Below the pieces are notes generated by a model. That model had not been told where the DNA came from, ran no database searches, and saw nothing but the letters and a program-made list of their open reading frames with translations. Shown piece after piece: positions 41,472 to 51,293 of a stretch of DNA of 64,000 nucleotides. Source of the DNA: Mesorhizobium sp. NBSH29 (GTDB lineage: Bacteria > Pseudomonadota > Alphaproteobacteria > Rhizobiales > Rhizobiaceae); contig NZ_CP045492.1 of the NCBI RefSeq assembly GCF_015500055.1, positions 2,428,501 through 2,492,500 on the forward strand. The letters are read 5' to 3'. The position numbers and the translations under genes were made by a program. Positions within the stretch are counted from its first letter, which is position 1; every line of letters begins with the position of its first letter.

Positions 41472-41993
41472 ATGAACCACGAGACCTATGACAATTCCTA
41501 CATCGCCAGCATTCTCAATTCAGTGAAAACCATCGCTATCGTCGGCGCCTCGGCCAACGATGTGCGACCGAGCTTCTTTGTCACGAAATATATGATCGAC
41601 AAGGGGTTTGAGGTCTATCCTGTCAATCCGGGCCACGCCGGCAAGGAGATTCTTGGCCGCATGACGTATGCCAGCCTGGCCGACATTCCTGTCCCCATTG
41701 ATATGGTCGACGTCTTCCGCGCCTCGGCCGCCGTGCCAGCAATCGTGGATGAGGTGCTGGCGCTCGATCCGCTACCCAAAGTGATCTGGACGCAACTCAC
41801 CGTCCGCCACGACGAAGCCGCAGCGAAGGCAGAGGCGACCGGGATCAAAGTAGTGATGAACCGCTGTCCAAAGATCGAATATGCAAGGCTGGCTGGTGAG
41901 ATTGGCTGGAACGGCATAAACTCGCGCGTGCTGTCGTCAAAAAAACCGACCATGCGGGCGGGATTTCAGAGCTTTGGCATCCGCCAGAAGTAG
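41472..41993 (+). CDS. CoA-binding domain protein (succinyl-CoA synthetase alpha-like)
   Basis: 173 residues. The start at ATG 41472 is preferred; a GTG at 41463 overlaps the previous stop. It is a single CoA_binding (Rossmann) domain: TIAIVGASANDVRPSFFVTKYM, VYPVNPGHAGKEILG, and later KVVMNRCPKIEYARL. The family (YccU-like) is widespread and of unknown precise role; the conserved Cys-Pro in MNRCPKIE is typical. It probably forms an operon with the hydratase. Confidence 0.9.
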   Translation: MNHETYDNSYIASILNSVKTIAIVGASANDVRPSFFVTKYMIDKGFEVYPVNPGHAGKEILGRMTYASLADIPVPIDMVDVFRASAAVPAIVDEVLALDPLPKVIWTQLTVRHDEAAAKAEATGIKVVMNRCPKIEYARLAGEIGWNGINSRVLSSKKPTMRAGFQSFGIRQK

Positions 41994-42126
41994 ATTTTTC
42001 TCTCAAGGCAGAATTTTCGCGGAAATGGGCCGGGCAAAGATCGCTCATTGAGTAAAATCTTCTTTGCATTCCCGTTCTGCTTTGTCCAAGAATGCGCCCG
42101 AAACATTTGATCGGGAGGAGAAAAAA

Positions 42127-43410
42127 ATGGGCGAACGCGAACCGGGTTTTAACACACTGGCAATTCATGCGGGCGCGCGCCCTGATCCGGCCACGGGTGC
42201 ACGCACCACCCCGATCTACCAGACCACCGCCTATGTGTTTGATGATGCCGACCATGCTGCTTCCCTGTTCGGGCTGAAAGCCTTCGGCAACATCTACACC
42301 CGCATCATGAACCCCACCCAGGCGGTGCTGGAAGAGCGCGTTGCAGCCCTTGAAGGTGGCACGGCGGCTGTTGCCACCTCATCGGGTCACGGCGCGCAGT
42401 TTCTGGTGTTCCATACGCTGATGCAGTCGGGCGACAATTTCGTGTCAGCCAGAAAACTCTATGGCGGCTCGATCAACCAGTTCGGCCACGCCTTCAAGAA
42501 CTTTGGCTGGGAAGTGCGTTGGGGCGATGTCAACGATCCGGCCAGCTTCGAGGCGCAGATCGACGACCGGACGAAGGCAATCTTCATCGAGAGCCTGGCC
42601 AATCCGGGCGGTGAGTTCGTTGATATCGAGGCGATATCCGCTGTCGCTCAAAAGCACGGCCTGCCGCTGATCGTCGACAACACGCTGGCCAGCCCCTATC
42701 TGCTGCGCCCCTTCGAACATGGTGCCGATGTCATCGTCCATTCGCTGACCAAATTCATCGGCGGTCATGGCAATTCCATGGGCGGCATCGTCGTGGATGG
42801 CGGCACATTCGACTGGTCGAAATCGGGCAAATACCCCATGCTGTCGGAGCCGCGCCCCGAATATGGCGGCATGGTGCTGCATGAAACTTTCGGCAACTTC
42901 GCTTTCGCCATTGCCTGCCGCGTTCTCGGCCTGCGCGATTTCGGCCCTTCAATCTCGCCCTTTAACGCTTTCCTGATCCTGACAGGCCTCGAAACCCTGC
43001 CGTTGCGCATGCAGCGCCACTGCGACAATGCGCTGAAAGTGGCCGAATGGTTGTCCACCCATGACAAGGTCGCGTGGGTGTCGTATCCGGGCTTGAAATC
43101 GGACAAGCACCACGCCTTGCAACAGAGATATTCCCCGCTAGGCGCTGGCTCTGTGTTCACCTTCGGCCTCAAAGGCGGCTATGAGGCCGGCATCACGTTG
43201 GTCGAGGGCGTCGAACTGTTCTCGCATCTGGCAAATCTGGGCGACACCAAATCGCTGGTCATCCACCCGGCCTCCACCACCCACCGCCAACTCAGCGACG
43301 AGCAGAAGACGGCGGCAGGTGCGGGCGTAGACGTCATCCGCATTTCGGTCGGCATTGAAAGTGTGGAAGACATTATTGCCGACCTCGACCAGGCACTGGC
43401 GAAGGGCTGA
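42127..43410 (+). CDS. metY: O-acetylhomoserine aminocarboxypropyltransferase (sulfhydrylase)
   Basis: 427 residues from ATG 42127, eight bases after GGGAGGAG. It is a Cys/Met-metabolism PLP enzyme: FNTLAIHAGARPDPATGAR, TSSGHGAQFLVFHTL, FIESLANPGGEFVD, and the PLP lysine in VIVHSLTKFIGGHGNS. The late TKSLVIHPASTTHRQL is diagnostic of MetY. It makes homocysteine from O-acetylhomoserine and sulfide. No SAM-II riboswitch-like conserved core was seen in the 130-base upstream region. The 3' end is coupled to a cupin gene. Confidence 0.93.
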   Translation: MGEREPGFNTLAIHAGARPDPATGARTTPIYQTTAYVFDDADHAASLFGLKAFGNIYTRIMNPTQAVLEERVAALEGGTAAVATSSGHGAQFLVFHTLMQSGDNFVSARKLYGGSINQFGHAFKNFGWEVRWGDVNDPASFEAQIDDRTKAIFIESLANPGGEFVDIEAISAVAQKHGLPLIVDNTLASPYLLRPFEHGADVIVHSLTKFIGGHGNSMGGIVVDGGTFDWSKSGKYPMLSEPRPEYGGMVLHETFGNFAFAIACRVLGLRDFGPSISPFNAFLILTGLETLPLRMQRHCDNALKVAEWLSTHDKVAWVSYPGLKSDKHHALQQRYSPLGAGSVFTFGLKGGYEAGITLVEGVELFSHLANLGDTKSLVIHPASTTHRQLSDEQKTAAGAGVDVIRISVGIESVEDIIADLDQALAKG

Positions 43411-43417
43411 CCAGAAA

Positions 43418-43765
43418 ATGGCCAGTCTGTATCTCGCCATCGATACCACCGGACGCGAAGGTGAGCCGGGCAGCCCTGCTGAGGGACGCCTGATTTCAGG
43501 TGACCCAAAATTCCTCACCTGGAATATCGAGGAGGCCGAAGGCGGCCTCTATGCCGGCATCTGGGAATCGACGCCCGGCAAATGGCGCATCGAATATGAC
43601 GAATGGGAATTCTGCCACATTCTCACCGGCGTCTCTATCATCAGCGAAGACAGCGGCGAGGCGATAACCGTGGAAGCCGGCGATAGCTTTGTGCTGAAAC
43701 CCGGCTTCAAGGGAAGCTGGGAAGTGGTGGAGACTACGCGCAAGGAATATGTTTTGCGGGTGTGA
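43418..43765 (+). CDS. Cupin-domain protein (EutQ-like)
   Basis: 115 residues from the ATG at 43418. It forms a small Cupin_3-type barrel: GGLYAGIWESTPGKWRIEYDEWEFCHILTG and GDSFVLKPGFKGSWEVVET. It resembles DUF861 proteins; the substrate is unknown. It starts eight bases after metY and likely belongs to that operon. Confidence 0.85.
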   Translation: MASLYLAIDTTGREGEPGSPAEGRLISGDPKFLTWNIEEAEGGLYAGIWESTPGKWRIEYDEWEFCHILTGVSIISEDSGEAITVEAGDSFVLKPGFKGSWEVVETTRKEYVLRV

Positions 43766-43768
43766 AGA

Positions 43769-45013
43769 CTAGACCGTCACCACCAGCCGCTCCAGCCCAT
43801 GAAAGTGAAAGCTGTCGCGGAACTTCGGTGGCTGGCTGACCGCAATCTGCGGGCAGCGTTCAAACAGCACCTTTAGCGCCACCTGCAATTCCAGCCGTGC
43901 CAGCGGTGCGCCGATGCAGAAATGGATGCCGGCGCCAAACGAGACGTTTTTCTGGTCGGTTCGGGCGGGGTCGAATGTGTCTGGGTTTGCGAACGCGCGC
44001 GGATCGCGGTTGGCCATGCCGAGAAGCAGCCCAACACTCTGGCCCGGTTCGATGGTAATCCCGCCCATCTCTACGGGCTCATAGGCATAGCGCGTGAACA
44101 TGTGGAGCGGTGCTGCAAAGCGCAGGCATTCCTCCACCGTCGCCGCCGTGTGTTCCGGCGTGGCGAAGAAGCGGCGTGGGTCGCCGCCGGCGGCCAGAAT
44201 GGCCCGAACGCCATTGCCGATCTGGTGTACGGTCGCCTCGTGGCCGGCATTGAGAAGCAGAATGGCCGAGGACACCATCTCGTCTTCACTGAGCTTGCTG
44301 TCGCGGTCGCGCGCGGCGATCAAAAGGCTGAGAAGATCATCGCCTGGTTGGTCCCGACGCCTTTGCGCGTAGTCTCGCAGAAAGGCACAAAACTCGGCGG
44401 CGGCCAGATTGGCGCGGTCCTCGTCAGCGCGGGTGCGGCCATGCGTGTACATGGACACCATCGCATGCGACCAGTCGAGCAGCCTGGGCCCCATCTCCGC
44501 CGGCACGCCGAGCATTTCTGAAATGATGGTGATCGGCAGCGGCGTGGCAAAGGACGCCAGAAGTTCTGTGCTGCCACCCGGCTCGAAACAATCGATCAAT
44601 TCATGCGCCAGTGCTTCAACACGTGGACGCAGCCGCTCTACCTGGCGCGAGACAAACGCTCGCGTCACCAGCGTTCTGAGCCGCGTGTGCAGCGGCGGTT
44701 CGAGCTCCAGCAGCGAATGCGCCTCTACAGCGTCAAATGCGGCAAGGTGAGCGCGATCATCTCCCGCGCCACGGCTGTCTGGTATGCCTTCCGAGTTCTG
44801 CCGGCCAAAACGGCGGTCTCGCAACAGCCGGTTCACATCGTCAAACCCGCCAAAGCACCAGAGGCCAAACTCTTCCCAGAAGAATGGGGTCACCTGCCCA
44901 TGCAGGAAGGCGTAGGCGGGGTAGGTATCGTTGTAGAAAGCAGGCGCGTGCGGGTCGAGCCGCAGCTGGCGTGTCTCGGGGGCGAACTGGAGAAATGGCA
45001 GGTGGGAATCCAT
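43769..45013 (-). CDS. Cytochrome P450
   Basis: 414 residues. The I-helix (LLLNAGHEATVHQIG), ExxR (EECLR), and heme-binding loop (FGAGIHFCIGAPLARLE) are all intact. It is a soluble class I-type bacterial P450 that would need a separate ferredoxin and reductase; none is encoded nearby. The start residue is a Met preceded by a region with little ribosome-site signal. Substrate unknown. It converges with the cupin gene three bases away. Confidence 0.92.
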   Translation of the reverse strand: MDSHLPFLQFAPETRQLRLDPHAPAFYNDTYPAYAFLHGQVTPFFWEEFGLWCFGGFDDVNRLLRDRRFGRQNSEGIPDSRGAGDDRAHLAAFDAVEAHSLLELEPPLHTRLRTLVTRAFVSRQVERLRPRVEALAHELIDCFEPGGSTELLASFATPLPITIISEMLGVPAEMGPRLLDWSHAMVSMYTHGRTRADEDRANLAAAEFCAFLRDYAQRRRDQPGDDLLSLLIAARDRDSKLSEDEMVSSAILLLNAGHEATVHQIGNGVRAILAAGGDPRRFFATPEHTAATVEECLRFAAPLHMFTRYAYEPVEMGGITIEPGQSVGLLLGMANRDPRAFANPDTFDPARTDQKNVSFGAGIHFCIGAPLARLELQVALKVLFERCPQIAVSQPPKFRDSFHFHGLERLVVTV

Positions 45014-45098
45014 GCGCCCAACCTGCCCAAATTTTACACACTGATCCAGCAGCCCCGATCAAATAAATTTAGGCGGCGCGGAGTGTCCGCCTGCGATC

Positions 45099-45683
45099 CT
45101 ATCCGCAATGACGCTGGATCTGCACGCGCTTCCAGCCGCGGCTTTCACCTTCGACCATGACACGGCGCGATACGGTGCGGTAGCTGGGTGGTGTGTTGAT
45201 GACATGGCGGACTTCGGGCTGGATCAGCACCCGCTGAGCCTCGTAGCCAATCTGAGCAGGAATGACGACGCGCCGCTGACGCGCGGGCTGAACGATCACC
45301 CGCTCCGCCACCTGCCCATAGCGCGGCTTGTGCCAGACCTTGCATAGCACGCGCTTGCCCTTGATGACGCGCCACTCCCAGCCATAGCCACCTGCGCTGA
45401 CCTGGACGGTGCGCATGCGTGTCTCTGTAATGGCAGGGATGATCTCATAGCTTTCGCGCGCCGGTGAAATCACGATCTGGCGCTGGCGAGTGCCGTAGAT
45501 CGGCGGTGAATAGTCGATGCGACTTCCGCCCGGGCTCACCATGACATTCTCATGGACCGTGTCGTAGACGGCGGGGCGATAGGTCGGCTCGTAGCATTCC
45601 ACCGCTCGACCGCCAGCAGCAACAGGTGCGGCGGTCAACAATGCGATCAGGCTTATGAGAGACACACTGGATTTCTTGAACAT
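45099..45683 (-). CDS. Exported protein with six short repeats
   Basis: 194 residues. The N-terminus (MFKKSSVSLISLIALLTAAPVAAG) is a signal peptide. The rest is made of about six units of 22-27 residues with the loose pattern 'P-x-Y/I-x5-R-x-V/I-x-V/I-x-P', the last containing a Cys. It resembles small exported proteins of rhizobia, function unknown. It is divergent from clpP with a 221-base intergenic region. Confidence 0.7.
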   Translation of the reverse strand: MFKKSSVSLISLIALLTAAPVAAGGRAVECYEPTYRPAVYDTVHENVMVSPGGSRIDYSPPIYGTRQRQIVISPARESYEIIPAITETRMRTVQVSAGGYGWEWRVIKGKRVLCKVWHKPRYGQVAERVIVQPARQRRVVIPAQIGYEAQRVLIQPEVRHVINTPPSYRTVSRRVMVEGESRGWKRVQIQRHCG

Positions 45684-45768
45684 GACGACATCCTCAACGC
45701 GTGCACACTCCGTCCCGTCGATAACCTAGCGAAAGCTTTGCCTCAGGGAAACGCTTTCTGGCGGGTTC

Positions 45769-45786
45769 GTTAACGGAAGCGTTAAC
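45769..45786. promoter_or_regulatory. Inverted repeat in the clpP upstream region
   Basis: A perfect dyad GTTAACG-gaag-CGTTAAC. It contains two TTAA cores 8 bases apart, near the 7-base spacing of the alphaproteobacterial CtrA box, though not matching it exactly. The site lies between clpP and the divergent exported-protein gene. The regulator is unknown. Confidence 0.4.
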
Positions 45787-45805
45787 CGACGATTGCGCGC
45801 ATGGC

Positions 45806-45835
45806 CTTGCACAAGGGCAAGTGCGCATCCTATTT
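45806..45835 (+). promoter_or_regulatory. Candidate heat-shock-type promoter of clpP
   Basis: CTTGCA (45806-45811), a 17-base spacer, and CCTATTT (45829-45835) fit the alphaproteobacterial RpoH consensus (CTTGaa / CCtATnT) fairly well. The same region could also be read as TTGCAC - 18 - TATTTA for the housekeeping sigma. It is 70 bases upstream of the start. Confidence 0.45.
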
Positions 45836-45904
45836 AGAGAAAACCTGTAAAAACCCGATTCTGCCCTTCCGGCGTTGGAATCCAATCCTGACAAAGGCCG
45901 CTCA

Positions 45905-46537
45905 ATGACCAACCCCATCGAAAGAACCATGAATCTTGTGCCGATGGTGGTCGAACAGACCAATCGCGGCGAGCGCGCCTACGATATCTTTTCGCGGCTG
46001 TTGAAAGAGCGCATCATCTTCATCACCGGTCCGGTGGAGGATGGCATGGCGACGCTGGTCTGCGCGCAGCTGCTTTTCCTTGAGGCGGAAAACCCCAAGA
46101 AGGAAATCTCGCTCTACATCAATTCGCCAGGCGGCGTGGTGACCAGCGGCATGGCCATCTATGACACCATGCAGTTCATCAAGCCGCCAGTGGCAACATT
46201 GTGCGTTGGCCAGGCGGCCTCGATGGGCTCGCTTCTGCTTTGCGCCGGTCACAAGGACATGCGCTTTGCAACACCGAATGCCCGCATCATGGTGCACCAG
46301 CCATCAGGCGGCTTCCAGGGTCAGGCCTCCGACATCGAGCGTCATGCACAGGATATCATCAAGCTTAAGCGTCGCCTCAACGAGGTCTACGTTAAGCACA
46401 CTGGCAAGCCCTATGAAGAGATCGAAAAGACGCTTGACCGCGATCACTTCATGACTTCCGACGAAGCCAAGGATTTCGGCCTTATCGACAAGGTCATCAC
46501 TTCGCGCGAGGCCATGGAGACCGTTCCGGCGAGCTGA
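45905..46537 (+). CDS. clpP: ATP-dependent Clp protease proteolytic subunit
   Basis: 210 residues from ATG 45905; an upstream frame start at 45875 is rejected. The catalytic Ser is in [11 protein letters not shown] and the His in [29 protein letters not shown] is the typical substrate-channel segment. It forms the tetradecameric protease that works with ClpX/ClpA. It is 290 bases upstream of clpX on the same strand. Confidence 0.97.
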   Translation: MTNPIERTMNLVPMVVEQTNRGERAYDIFSRLLKERIIFITGPVEDGMATLVCAQLLFLEAENPKKEISLYINSPGGVVTSGMAIYDTMQFIKPPVATLCVGQAASMGSLLLCAGHKDMRFATPNARIMVHQPSGGFQGQASDIERHAQDIIKLKRRLNEVYVKHTGKPYEEIEKTLDRDHFMTSDEAKDFGLIDKVITSREAMETVPAS

Positions 46538-46827
46538 CGGGACGCGCAGCAGCAGACCGGAGGTCGCATTTCGGCCAATTCAGCGGCAATTCCGTCACAT
46601 TTAGGTGTTCCCACCGCTAGACGGGTATCTTACGTTAAGCCTCTGTTGAGCTTCGACGGCTTAGCTTTTGCTGTGGCAGGTGCGAATCCGCGCATTTCTG
46701 GCAGGGCGACGTGGGAATACGCTCTTCTGAAGCCGAACTGGGGTTGGCGTGTGCACCTTCCCGCCATAGATTGAAACTCTAGCTGCTTCGCGTCACCCCG
46801 CGAGCAGCACGAGAAAAGGACTGAAAG

Positions 46828-48096
46828 ATGAGCAAGGTCAGCGGCAGCGGTGGCGATTCCAAGAATACGCTTTACTGCTCGTTTTGCGGCAAGAGCCAGC
46901 ATGAAGTGCGCAAGCTGATCGCCGGTCCAACGGTTTTCATCTGCGACGAATGCGTCGAACTGTGCATGGACATCATCCGCGAAGAGAACAAGACTTCGAT
47001 GGTGAAGTCGCGCGAGGGTGTGCCGACGCCGCAGGAAATTCTGAAAGTTCTGGATGATTATGTGATCGGCCAGCCCTACGCCAAGCGCGTTTTGTCGGTC
47101 GCCGTCCACAACCACTACAAGCGCCTGGCGCATGCCAGCAAGAACAACGATGTTGAGCTGGCGAAGTCGAACATTCTATTGATCGGCCCGACCGGCTGCG
47201 GCAAGACGCTTTTGGCCCAGACACTGGCGCGCATCATCGACGTGCCTTTCACCATGGCCGATGCCACGACGCTCACCGAGGCCGGCTACGTTGGTGAAGA
47301 TGTCGAGAACATCATTCTCAAGCTTTTGCAGTCAGCTGATTACAATGTTGAGCGCGCCCAGCGCGGCATCGTGTACATCGATGAGATCGACAAGATTTCG
47401 CGCAAGTCGGACAACCCGTCGATCACCCGGGACGTGTCGGGAGAGGGCGTCCAGCAAGCGCTGCTTAAGATCATGGAAGGAACGGTCGCTTCTGTGCCTC
47501 CGCAGGGCGGCAGAAAACACCCTCAGCAGGAATTCCTGCAGGTGGATACGGCCAACATCCTGTTCATCTGCGGCGGTGCCTTTGCCGGTCTGGACAAGAT
47601 CATCTCGGATCGCGGCCGCAAGACCTCGATCGGCTTTGGCGCCACGGTTTCCTCGCCGGAAGACCGTCGCAGCGGCGAGGTGTTCCGCCTCGTCGAGCCG
47701 GAAGATCTGTTGAAGTTTGGTCTGATCCCCGAGTTCGTTGGCCGTCTGCCGGTTCTGGCGACGCTGGAAGATCTGGACGAGCCTGCGCTGATCCAGATTC
47801 TGACCGAACCGAAGAACGCGCTCGTCAAGCAGTACCAGCGCCTGTTCGAGATGGAAAATGTCGAGCTGACCTTCCACGAAAACGCCATGTCGGCCATCGC
47901 CAAGCGCGCCATCGAGCGTAAGACCGGTGCCCGCGGCCTGCGTTCCATCATGGAAGCCATTTTGCTCGACACCATGTTCGAGCTGCCGGCGCTGGAAGGC
48001 GTTCAGGAAGTTGTGATCTCGGAAGAAGTGGTTTCTGGCTCCGCCCGTCCGCTTTATATCTACGCCGAGAAGGAAAAGGGCTCTGTGAGCGCCTAA
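46828..48096 (+). CDS. clpX: ATP-dependent protease ATPase subunit ClpX
   Basis: 422 residues, family length. The N-terminal zinc finger ([12 protein letters not shown]...[10 protein letters not shown]) is followed by Walker A ([12 protein letters not shown]), Walker B (VYIDEID), and the C-terminal ClpB_D2-like part. It unfolds substrates and feeds ClpP. AAAAGGAC precedes the ATG. There is a stem-loop at 48113-48140 after the gene. Confidence 0.97.
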   Translation: MSKVSGSGGDSKNTLYCSFCGKSQHEVRKLIAGPTVFICDECVELCMDIIREENKTSMVKSREGVPTPQEILKVLDDYVIGQPYAKRVLSVAVHNHYKRLAHASKNNDVELAKSNILLIGPTGCGKTLLAQTLARIIDVPFTMADATTLTEAGYVGEDVENIILKLLQSADYNVERAQRGIVYIDEIDKISRKSDNPSITRDVSGEGVQQALLKIMEGTVASVPPQGGRKHPQQEFLQVDTANILFICGGAFAGLDKIISDRGRKTSIGFGATVSSPEDRRSGEVFRLVEPEDLLKFGLIPEFVGRLPVLATLEDLDEPALIQILTEPKNALVKQYQRLFEMENVELTFHENAMSAIAKRAIERKTGARGLRSIMEAILLDTMFELPALEGVQEVVISEEVVSGSARPLYIYAEKEKGSVSA

Positions 48097-48112
48097 TAGG
48101 GTATTGCGTGAG

Positions 48113-48140
48113 GGCAGCAGCTTGCCAAAAGCCTGCTGCC
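48113..48140 (+). terminator. Stem-loop after clpX
   Basis: GGCAGCAG-12 bases-CTGCTGCC with CTT/AAG pairs inside the loop gives a stem of about 8-11 bp, 17 bases after the clpX stop. No U-run follows, so it may be a processing or attenuation hairpin rather than a clean terminator. Between here and lon (48353) there is no other clear feature. Confidence 0.45.
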
Positions 48141-48352
48141 TTCCGGTTCCGCGCACTATGTGCCTGTGTGCTCCACCAACGTTGCCCTTGATCTTTTCCC
48201 CGACCGACGCCAACTAAGATCATAAGGTTGGGGCGATATCCGTGCTTGATACTGCCGTTGATTTGAACGGTAAGTAGGCGGAATGGCTCGCAGCCGGTAT
48301 GATGAGATTCGCTGGCTGGCTCGTTGAGCAGACCGGCATGAAAGGTAAGGCA

Positions 48353-50770
48353 ATGGCCAAAAGTACCCGGTCCTCCAAAGACGGCGTGTTCGCAGTCCTC
48401 CCGCTGCGTGACATTGTTGTGTTTCCTCACATGATCGTGCCGCTATTTGTTGGCCGCGAAAAGTCGATTCGAGCGCTGGAAGACGTCATGGGCGCGGAAA
48501 AGCAGATCCTGCTCGCCACCCAGATGAATGCTGCCGACGATGATCCGGCCTCCGACGCCATCTTTGATGTCGGCACGCTGGCCAATGTTCTGCAGTTGCT
48601 AAAGCTGCCAGACGGCACCGTAAAGGTGCTTGTCGAAGGCACGGCGCGCGCAAAGATTACTGAGTTCACCGACCGGGAAGACTTCCACGAAGCGAAGGCT
48701 GCGCTTCTGCCGGAGCCTACTGACGAAGAGGTCGAGGTTGAGGCGCTGGCCCGCTCGGTGGTGGCCGATTTTGAAAATTATGTGAAGCTGAACAAGAAGA
48801 TTTCGCCTGAAGTCGTCGGCGCCGCGAGCCAGATTGAGGACTATTCGAAACTGGCCGATACGGTGGCTTCCCATCTCGCGATCAAGATCCCTGAAAAGCA
48901 GGAAATGCTCGCCACGCTTTCGGTCAAGGAGCGGCTGGAAAAGGCCATGGGCTTCATGGAAGCCGAAATCTCCGTCCTTCAGGTCGAAAAGCGCATCCGC
49001 TCGCGTGTAAAACGCCAGATGGAGAAGACCCAGCGCGAATATTACCTGAACGAGCAGATGAAGGCGATCCAGAAGGAGCTTGGCGAGGGCGAGGACGGCC
49101 GCGACGAGGCCGCCGAACTGGAAGCGCGCATCAAGAAGACAAAACTCTCCAAGGAAGCCCGCGAAAAAGCGGACGCGGAACTGAAAAAACTACGCACCAT
49201 GTCGCCGATGTCGGCGGAATCAACTGTCGTGCGCAATTATCTCGACTGGTTGCTGTCGATCCCATGGGGCAAAAACACCAAGGTGAAGCAGGATCTGGAT
49301 TTTGCCCAGAACGTGCTCGACACCGACCATTACGGCCTCGACAAGGTGAAAGACCGCATTGTCGAATATCTCGCCGTACAAAGTCGCCAGAAAAAGCTGA
49401 AAGGCCCGATCCTGTGCCTCGTTGGCCCTCCCGGCGTAGGCAAGACCTCGCTTGGCAAGTCGATTGCCAAGGCGACGGGCCGCGAATTCGTGCGCATGGC
49501 GCTGGGCGGCGTGCGAGACGAAGCCGAGATCCGTGGCCACCGCCGCACCTATATCGGTTCGATGCCTGGCAAGGTCATCCAATCGATGAAGAAGGCCAAG
49601 AAATCCAACCCGCTCTTCTTGCTCGATGAGATCGACAAGATGGGCCAGGATTTCCGTGGCGACCCATCCTCGGCCCTGCTTGAAGTGCTCGATCCCGAGC
49701 AGAACTCCAGCTTCATGGACCACTATCTGGAAGTCGAATACGATCTATCCAGTGTCATGTTCGTTACCACCGCCAATACCCTGAACATCCCGCCGGCGCT
49801 GATGGACCGGATGGAGATCATCCGTATTGCCGGCTACACCGAAGATGAGAAGGTGGAGATTGCCAAGCGACATCTTCTGCCCAAGGCGATCCGCGACCAT
49901 GCGCTCCAGCCGAAGGAGTTTTCGGTATCCGACGAGGCGCTGCGCGGTGTGATCCAGAACTATACCCGCGAAGCCGGTGTGCGCAGCCTCGAGCGCGAGC
50001 TGATGAAGCTTGGGCGCAAGGCTGTCACCGAAATCCTGCGCACCAAGGTCAAGGCTGTGCACATCACGCAAGACAATCTGGCCGACTATCTCGGTGTATG
50101 GCGCTTCCGCTATGGCCAGATCGAGGCAGACGACCAGGTTGGCGTCGTGACGGGACTTGCTTGGACGGAAGTGGGCGGCGAGTTGCTGACCATCGAAGGC
50201 GTCATGATGCCCGGCAAGGGCCGCATGACGGTGACCGGCAACCTGAAAGACGTGATGAAGGAATCGATCTCGGCTGCAGCATCCTATGTACGCTCTCGAG
50301 CCATTGATTTCGGCATCGAGCCGCCCATCTTCGACCGCCGTGACATCCACGTGCATGTACCTGAAGGCGCAACGCCGAAGGACGGCCCGTCAGCAGGCGT
50401 CGGCATGGTTACGGCCATCGTCTCGGTGATGACCGGCATCCCGGTGAAAGCCGATGTTGCGATGACCGGTGAGATCACGCTGCGGGGTAGGGTGCTGCCA
50501 ATTGGCGGCCTAAAGGAAAAGCTTCTGGCAGCGCTCCGTGGTGGCATCAAGAAGGTGTTGATACCCGAGGAGAACGCCAAGGACCTGGCGGAAATTCCTG
50601 ACAACGTGAAAAGCGGGATGGAAATCATTCCGGTCAGCCGCGTCGGGGAGGTGCTGCGGCACGCATTGGTGCGCATGCCCGAGGCTATCGAATGGGTTGA
50701 GCCGGCGCCATCAGCAACATCGAAGACTGACGTTGCTGATGATCCCACGCTGGGCACATTCGCTCACTAG
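48353..50770 (+). CDS. lon: ATP-dependent protease Lon
   Basis: 805 residues from ATG 48353, which follows GGTAAGGC; in-frame Met codons upstream (48338) are also possible. The LAN domain ([22 protein letters not shown]), AAA+ Walker A ([13 protein letters not shown]), Walker B ([10 protein letters not shown]), and serine protease domain ([14 protein letters not shown] with the catalytic Ser, [13 protein letters not shown] with Lys) are all intact. It degrades misfolded and regulatory proteins. The gene is followed by a terminator. Confidence 0.97.
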   Translation: MAKSTRSSKDGVFAVLPLRDIVVFPHMIVPLFVGREKSIRALEDVMGAEKQILLATQMNAADDDPASDAIFDVGTLANVLQLLKLPDGTVKVLVEGTARAKITEFTDREDFHEAKAALLPEPTDEEVEVEALARSVVADFENYVKLNKKISPEVVGAASQIEDYSKLADTVASHLAIKIPEKQEMLATLSVKERLEKAMGFMEAEISVLQVEKRIRSRVKRQMEKTQREYYLNEQMKAIQKELGEGEDGRDEAAELEARIKKTKLSKEAREKADAELKKLRTMSPMSAESTVVRNYLDWLLSIPWGKNTKVKQDLDFAQNVLDTDHYGLDKVKDRIVEYLAVQSRQKKLKGPILCLVGPPGVGKTSLGKSIAKATGREFVRMALGGVRDEAEIRGHRRTYIGSMPGKVIQSMKKAKKSNPLFLLDEIDKMGQDFRGDPSSALLEVLDPEQNSSFMDHYLEVEYDLSSVMFVTTANTLNIPPALMDRMEIIRIAGYTEDEKVEIAKRHLLPKAIRDHALQPKEFSVSDEALRGVIQNYTREAGVRSLERELMKLGRKAVTEILRTKVKAVHITQDNLADYLGVWRFRYGQIEADDQVGVVTGLAWTEVGGELLTIEGVMMPGKGRMTVTGNLKDVMKESISAAASYVRSRAIDFGIEPPIFDRRDIHVHVPEGATPKDGPSAGVGMVTAIVSVMTGIPVKADVAMTGEITLRGRVLPIGGLKEKLLAALRGGIKKVLIPEENAKDLAEIPDNVKSGMEIIPVSRVGEVLRHALVRMPEAIEWVEPAPSATSKTDVADDPTLGTFAH

Positions 50771-50797
50771 CGTGCCAGAGCGGCGATACATCGGGGA

Positions 50798-50824
50798 AAC
50801 CGGGCCATCGCGCCCGGTTTTTCT
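50798..50824 (+). terminator. Rho-independent terminator of lon
   Basis: AACCGGGC, a six-base loop, GCCCGGTT, then TTTCT. It ends about 54 bases after the lon start codon's partner stop at 50770, so it lies 28 bases downstream of the lon stop. Confidence 0.85.
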
Positions 50825-50877
50825 GTGAAAAAGCCCGGGATTCCGCCTTTTTTTAGTGGTTTTGCATGCAAGTCGGC

Positions 50878-50906
50878 TTGGTTCGCGGAACAACTCTTTC
50901 TAGAGT
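50878..50906 (+). promoter_or_regulatory. Candidate promoter of hupB
   Basis: TTGGTT - 17 - TAGAGT lies 56 bases upstream of the hupB start. It is a moderate match to the housekeeping consensus. The short palindrome TTGCATGCAA (50862-50871) lies just upstream. Confidence 0.4.
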
Positions 50907-50961
50907 TCGTTTCCTGCCGGACGAGTCGTTGGACCGGTACTTCACATGGAAGGAATTTTTT

Positions 50962-51234
50962 ATGAACAAGAACGAACTTGCAACCGCCGTCGCGGAACAG
51001 GCCAAAATTTCCAAGGCCGATGCGCAGGCTGCAGTTGACGCGGTATTTTCTGCGATCACCGCCGAGTTGAAGAATGGTGGCGACGTTCGCCTCGTTGGCT
51101 TTGGTAATTTCTCGGTTTCCCAGCGCGCCGCCACCACCGGCCGCAACCCGCAGACGGGTGCTGAAGTAAAGATCCCCGCCCGCACCGTGCCAAAATTCTC
51201 GGCCGGCAAGGGCCTCAAGGAAGCCGTCAACTAA
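50962..51234 (+). CDS. hupB: DNA-binding protein HU-beta
   Basis: 90 residues from ATG 50962 (GGAAGGAAT upstream). It has the HU/IHF fold MNKNELATAVAEQAKISKADAQAAVDAVF, VRLVGFGNFSVSQRAATTGRNPQTG (DNA-binding arm) and the end KFSAGKGLKEAVN. It is a nucleoid architectural protein. The lon-hupB order is standard in this group. A strong terminator follows. Confidence 0.97.
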   Translation: MNKNELATAVAEQAKISKADAQAAVDAVFSAITAELKNGGDVRLVGFGNFSVSQRAATTGRNPQTGAEVKIPARTVPKFSAGKGLKEAVN

Positions 51235-51257
51235 GACGAACCTCAATTTCTTTCATG

Positions 51258-51288
51258 AAAAAGCCGGGCCCATAGCCCGGCTTTTTTT
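51258..51288. terminator. Bidirectional rho-independent terminator
   Basis: AAAAAGCCGGGC - CCATA - GCCCGGCTTTTTTT. A strong stem with A-run and T-run at the two sides would stop hupB from the left and the methyltransferase gene from the right (six bases from its stop). Confidence 0.9.
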
Positions 51289-51293
51289 GTGTT

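Noticed and set aside
41994-42126. Possible SAM-II riboswitch upstream of metY
   Set aside because: The conserved SAM-II core and pseudoknot elements are not visible in this stretch; only a good ribosome site is.
47332-48213. 293-residue minus-strand open frame over clpX
   Set aside because: Reverse-frame shadow of clpX with no start signal.
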